In this document: positions 61,941 to 64,000 of the stretch, one piece after another
Numbering within the stretch: position 1 is the stretch's first letter
How the letters are laid out: every line of letters begins with the position of its first letter
DNA from: Caballeronia pedi
GTDB taxonomy: Bacteria > Pseudomonadota > Gammaproteobacteria > Burkholderiales > Burkholderiaceae
Length of the DNA: 64,000 nucleotides
Reading direction: 5' to 3'
Assembly (NCBI RefSeq): GCF_001544915.2
Contig: NZ_FCOE02000034.1
Coordinates: forward strand, 1-64,000
Notes under the pieces: generated by a model
Told to the model about the DNA's origin: nothing
Database searches by the model: none
What the model saw: only the letters and a program-made list of their open reading frames with translations
Program-made: the position numbers and the translations under genes

Positions 61941-63326
61941 ATGAACATGATCAGCGACTGGATTCAGGAACCCGCACGCGACGTGCGCGTGGCGGCGCAG
62001 GCGAACGTCGTGGTGGTCGGCGGCGGCCCGGCGGGATTGTCCGCGGCGATCGCGGCGGCGCGCAACGGCGCGCAAGTGATTCTGCTCGAACGCTACAACC
62101 ATCTGGGCGGTCTCGCATCGGGCGGCATGGTGCTCGTGCTCGACGACATGTGGGACAACCATTTGCAGGAAATCTCGGTGCGCGGCACCTGCATGACCTT
62201 CATCGAACGGATGGCGGCGCGCAAGCTCGCGTACTTCCCGCGCGCGGACGAATGGGGCGAGGATCCGGCGGCGTATCGCAAATGGGGCCGCTGGGGCACG
62301 TTCGACTTTCATAGCCAGAAGAACCCGCATCCGGTGTGCTTCGCGGCGGCCTTCGATCCCGACGCGATGAAGCGCGTCGCGCTCGAAATGGTCGAGTCGC
62401 TCGGCATCAAACTGCGGCTGCATTCGTGGTTCTCGCGCACGCTCGTGGAAGACGGCAAGGTGAAGGGCGTGATCTGCGAGACCAAGAGCGGGCGCGAAGC
62501 GATTCTCGCCGATGTCGTCATCGACGCGACCGGCGATCTCGATGTCGCGGCGTCGGCGGGCGTGCCGCATGTCGGCGGCAGCTACATCACGACGACGGTG
62601 TTCCGTCTGGGCGGCGTCGACACCGATGCGGCAGAACGTTTCGAAGCAGAGGAACCCGAAGCATTCGCCGCGCTCGATCGTCAGATCAAGCGGATTCTCG
62701 GCGGCTCCTGGGGTTACTGGTGGTTGAAGACGCCGCTGCCGGGCGTCGTGTGGTGCAACTGTCCGCACATGGCCGGCCTCGATGGATTGAAGCCCGAAGA
62801 CCTGACCCACGCTGAAATGAAGGGGCGCAGCCATATTCACGCGGTCGTCGAATTCGCGCGCGAGAAACTGCCAGGCTTCGAGCAATGCTATGTGATCGAT
62901 GTCGCGCCGCAGACCGGCGTGCGTCAGACGCGCCTCTTGCAAGGCGAATACGTGATGACGAAGGAAGACCTCGCGCAGCGCACGCGCTTCACGGACAGCA
63001 TCGCGCGCGGACGCGACTACTACATGCCGTATCGCGTGCTGCTGCCGAAGGAAATCGACAACCTGCTCGTCGCGGGCCGGCATTACTCGGCGACCTCGCA
63101 GGCGCAAAAGATGTCGCGCGAGATTCCGCCGTGCATGGCGATGGGCGAGGCTGCTGGCGTCGCGGCGGCGCTCGCGCTGAACGCAGGCGTCACGGTACGC
63201 GACGTCGACGTGTCCGCGCTGCAAAAGACGCTGCGCGCGCAGGGCGCGGACCCGGGCGACCAGAGCGGGCGCAACGCGGACGTCCCGGCGCTCGCACGGC
63301 ATATCGATGCGAGGGAAGCAGCATGA
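61941..63326 (+). CDS. FAD-dependent oxidoreductase, FAD-oxidored family
   Basis: 461 residues. N-terminal FAD loop VVVVGGGPAGLSAAIAAARNGA, then ERYNHLGGLASGGMV, IDATGDLDVAASAGVPHVGG and the ending VAGRHYSATSQAQKMSREIPPCMAMGEAAG split over residues 377-408. Such proteins occur in catabolic operons and in archaea and actinobacteria as possible dehydrogenases or dehalogenase-like flavoenzymes. CAGGAGAC lies before the ATG. It sits after the ABC importer and before a CaiB gene, with ATGA overlap to the latter. Confidence 0.9.
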   Translation: MNMISDWIQEPARDVRVAAQANVVVVGGGPAGLSAAIAAARNGAQVILLERYNHLGGLASGGMVLVLDDMWDNHLQEISVRGTCMTFIERMAARKLAYFPRADEWGEDPAAYRKWGRWGTFDFHSQKNPHPVCFAAAFDPDAMKRVALEMVESLGIKLRLHSWFSRTLVEDGKVKGVICETKSGREAILADVVIDATGDLDVAASAGVPHVGGSYITTTVFRLGGVDTDAAERFEAEEPEAFAALDRQIKRILGGSWGYWWLKTPLPGVVWCNCPHMAGLDGLKPEDLTHAEMKGRSHIHAVVEFAREKLPGFEQCYVIDVAPQTGVRQTRLLQGEYVMTKEDLAQRTRFTDSIARGRDYYMPYRVLLPKEIDNLLVAGRHYSATSQAQKMSREIPPCMAMGEAAGVAAALALNAGVTVRDVDVSALQKTLRAQGADPGDQSGRNADVPALARHIDAREAA

Positions 63327-64000
63327 GCAACACGGAGAACAAAATGAAGAAGCATGAACTTCCTTTGACCGGCGTGCGCGTGATCGATCTCACGCAGGTG
63401 ATGATGGGCCCCGTCTGCACGCAGATGCTCGCCGACTACGGCGCGGATGTCATCAAGATCGAACGGCATGGCGCGGGCGATCTGAGCCGCTCGACTTTCG
63501 AGCCGGTCGCGGGCGCGGACAACCCGATCTTCTGCAGCCTGAATCGCAACAAGCGCAGCGTCGCGCTCGATCTGCGCGATGCGTCGCAGATGGAAGCGTT
63601 GAAGGCGCTGATCGCGGACGCGGACGTCGTCGTGAACAACTTCCGCGCGGGCGTGATGGATCGGCTGGGCCTGGGCTTTGAGGACTGCCGCGCGCTGAAT
63701 CCGCGCATCATCTACGCGGTCGGCACGGGCTTCGGCGAGACGGGACCGTACGCGCACAAGGGCGGCCAGGACGTGCTCGCGCAGGCGATGAGCGGCGTGA
63801 TGGCGCGCCGCGCCGATGACGCGCTGCCCGTCTCCGTCTATCCGACCGCGCTCGCGGATTACTCGGCGGGCATGCACATGGTGCAGGGCATTCTGCTCGC
63901 GCTTTTGCATCGCGAGCGCACGGGCGAGGGGCAGAAGGTCAACGTGTCGCTCTACAACTCGATGCTCGCGATGCAGATGCAGGAAGCCGCGATGATCATG
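63323..64000 (+). CDS. CaiB/BaiF family CoA-transferase (3' end outside window)
   Basis: The first 226 residues are in the window. TGVRVIDLTQVMMGPVCTQML, NRNKRSVALDLRD and the catalytic Asp in GGQDVLAQAMSG are typical. The gene starts at an ATGA overlap with the oxidoreductase stop; an ATG at 63344 with GGAGA before it (MKKHEL) is an alternative. It continues past the right edge. It is the fourth CaiB gene in the window. Confidence 0.93.
   Translation, partial: MSNTENKMKKHELPLTGVRVIDLTQVMMGPVCTQMLADYGADVIKIERHGAGDLSRSTFEPVAGADNPIFCSLNRNKRSVALDLRDASQMEALKALIADADVVVNNFRAGVMDRLGLGFEDCRALNPRIIYAVGTGFGETGPYAHKGGQDVLAQAMSGVMARRADDALPVSVYPTALADYSAGMHMVQGILLALLHRERTGEGQKVNVSLYNSMLAMQMQEAAMIM

Noticed and set aside
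1-64000. CRISPR arrays, tRNA/rRNA genes, insertion sequences, phage genes
   Set aside because: I saw no spaced direct repeats, no tRNA-like cloverleaf ends, and no transposase, integrase or phage protein motifs in any frame.

Overview
The window reads as chromosomal or megaplasmid DNA of a high-GC betaproteobacterium, most likely Burkholderia sensu lato (Caballeronia/Paraburkholderia type). This is inferred from strong G/C third-position bias, dense ATGA/GTGA-coupled operons, two general porins of the Burkholderia kind, a kdpFABCD operon preceded by a microprotein, and many LysR/AraC-regulated catabolic genes. No rRNA, tRNA, CRISPR array, transposase or integrase was seen.

Layout. 0-5.2 kb: an FAD monooxygenase divergent from an unusual regulator (SARP/BTAD fused to an alpha/beta-hydrolase), an ODP-like metallo-beta-lactamase-fold protein and a lipoprotein methyltransferase. 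5.2-5.85 kb: a scar holding a decayed hicAB toxin-antitoxin pair and the tail of a solute-binding protein. 5.86-9.8 kb: LysR, M20 amidohydrolase, orphan amino-acid-type binding protein and PhyH dioxygenase. 9.8-14.7 kb (minus): MFS transporter, etfB, etfA, MmgE/PrpD protein.

15.1-32.4 kb (plus): a long catabolic run. It starts with an aromatic-type FAD hydroxylase, an FAH-family hydrolase and a gentisate-dioxygenase-like cupin. It continues with acyl-CoA dehydrogenase, aldehyde dehydrogenase, enoyl-CoA hydratase, CaiB CoA-transferase, ferredoxin reductase, [2Fe-2S] ferredoxin, TesB thioesterase and an acyl-CoA ligase. A second unit follows: SDR, P450, [3Fe-4S]-type ferredoxin, reductase and CaiB. 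LysR and SDR genes lie opposite. An AraC regulator then heads a third unit (34.5-42.4 kb): PanE-like reductase, CaiB, MaoC-like protein, porin, second P450, SDR and an alpha/beta-barrel protein. Together these suggest a P450-initiated, CoA-dependent route for a hydrophobic, possibly cyclic, substrate, with ETF from the neighbouring operon taking electrons from the acyl-CoA dehydrogenase. The substrate cannot be read from sequence.

42.4-44 kb: small conserved-looking hypotheticals. 44.2-51.8 kb: kdpFABCD potassium pump and sensor, with kdpE missing or reduced to a few codons. 51.8-58.8 kb (minus): YbaK-type editing protein and an asparagine/aspartate unit (porin, periplasmic asparaginase, MFS, LysR overlapping aspA). 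59.2-64 kb: an SsuABC/TauABC-type ABC transporter, an FAD oxidoreductase and a CaiB gene that runs off the window.
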